64,000 bases of DNA from Cristatella mucedo (Eukaryota; Bryozoa; Phylactolaemata; Cristatellidae): assembly GCA_009760855.2 (NCBI GenBank), contig WPIO01000003.1, forward strand, positions 5,452,501-5,516,500, read 5' to 3'. This document shows, piece by piece, positions 63,040 through 64,000 of this stretch (positions are counted from its first letter, which is position 1; every line of letters begins with the position of its first letter). The notes below the pieces were generated by a model. It was not told the DNA's origin. It did not search any database and saw only the letters and a program-made list of their open reading frames with translations. The translations under genes were made by a program, and so were the position numbers.

Positions 63040-63790
63040 TATTTTTAAGACTTGCAATGATGCAAGGTTATAGCAGGTGGCTACCGGAACTGAGAGCGAG
63101 TTCAAGGCTTTTGGGGAAAAGGAGCTAAAGGCTCCATCACCAAACGATTTTAGTTTAGTTCGAGGGACGGAATAAAGCCTAGATGGTGAGGATAAGTTGG
63201 TGCAGGAGCACGGTGGAAGAGCAGGGAGTCAGATAGCTACGCTAGGGCTAGCGAGTAAAGTGACTTGTAAATAAACCGAGAATCTTGGAATTTACTCAAT
63301 GGTTGATAAGAAGCTAGTGAAGCTCAAACAGACAAATGTCGATGTGGCTGCTACGCTCTTGATATCACACCAGGTGATCAACTGAGTTGTTCACCAGCTG
63401 CAAACGATAACTCGCACCGGCTGGGAGTCCTAAGTTAAGGGATTGCAATAGTCTAGACGCGACGTCGAAAAAAGCATAAGCTAGTTTGCCTGCCAAACTC
63501 TTATAAACGCCGGGCCTAACTTTTCTATGCTCCTTAGCTGAAGGCAGGCCCACTTGAGGGAGGAGAAATAAATTGCTCTCATCTTATGACAGTTCGATCT
63601 GGAGCAATCGTTTAGAATAAGCGCCGACGTCACGCGAGTGACGCTAACTAAACCCATGTTGGGGTTTAGGTGTTCAAACTTTCGGGTAAGGCTAGGTTTT
63701 CCCATAATTACTAGGTTAGTCTTACCAACGTTAAGCTTCATGAGGTTAGTAGTCATCCAAACGTGAATGTCGTTGACTCAGGCAGTATGG
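63040..63790 (-). mobile_element. L2-type LINE fragment, minus strand
   Basis: Minus frame 63756-63481: TTNLMKLNVGKTNLVIMGKP and LQLRSIEKLGPAF. Then LNLGLPAGASYRLQLVNNSV and, near 63060-63160, antisense of the FGD-x-AFSSxxPKA block. Frameshifted throughout. Confidence 0.85.
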
Positions 63791-64000
63791 GAATCAAGGA
63801 GTTCGGATGAGGGGTAAGGCTTAGCAGGGTCCAAAAAAAACCTTATATTGGCTTAGCTACATTTCTATTTACTCAAGTGACTTGCAATCCTCCTGGCCTG
63901 AAACGCACCTTAGATTTAACGCGAGGTGCTCGGATGGCGCACTGTAATCACTGCGGCTGCCGTAGCCACTAAGAGCAAGGGATTATAGCAATGCTAACAG

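Overview
This is a window of invertebrate-type animal nuclear DNA. It is moderately AT-rich and has small coding exons with GT-AG introns. It carries long dinucleotide repeats and many degraded LINEs, SINEs and hAT DNA transposons. I see no bacterial genes, operons, rRNA or functional tRNA genes. I cannot name the species.

The window is dominated by one protein-coding gene on the minus strand. I could chain 23 exons from 61673 down to a stop codon at 11685-11687. Every junction has GT-AG borders and matching codon phase, and the exons sum to 4464 nt (1487 codons plus the stop). The 5' end lies beyond the right edge. In order, the protein has a Cys-rich/EGF-like segment, an ephrin-receptor-like (GCC2/GCC3-type) Cys module, NIDO, AMOP, VWD with a GDPH motif, a conserved post-VWD segment, an Ig-like or E-set-like domain, and about nine EGF-like domains (several calcium-binding). 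It ends with a Cys cluster, one transmembrane helix and an 11-residue cytoplasmic tail. NIDO-AMOP-VWD-EGF-TM is the order found in membrane mucin MUC4 and its invertebrate mucin-like relatives, so I call it a MUC4-like adhesion or mucin-type surface protein.

The introns and the 3' flank (1-11,684) are filled with repeats. These include more than 20 fragments of L2/CR1-type LINEs on both strands; two tRNA-headed SINE families, one of which shares its 3' tail with the LINE; a 187-bp SPIN-like hAT element with a target-site duplication; a decayed autonomous hAT of the GTF2IRD2/Charlie8 type; and an 837-bp element with 29-bp palindrome-containing inverted repeats and a 177-codon ORF that I do not recognise. 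There is also a decayed, inverted genomic copy of one EGF exon of the same gene, and an 8-bp tandem repeat that multiplies a 5' splice site. Long (TA)n, (CT)n, (CA)n and (CACT)n tracts punctuate the region; one purine tract starts 6 nt after the gene's stop codon.

The region 1-11,684 holds no gene I can support. It contains LINE and SINE relics, the SPIN-like element and unassigned sequence.
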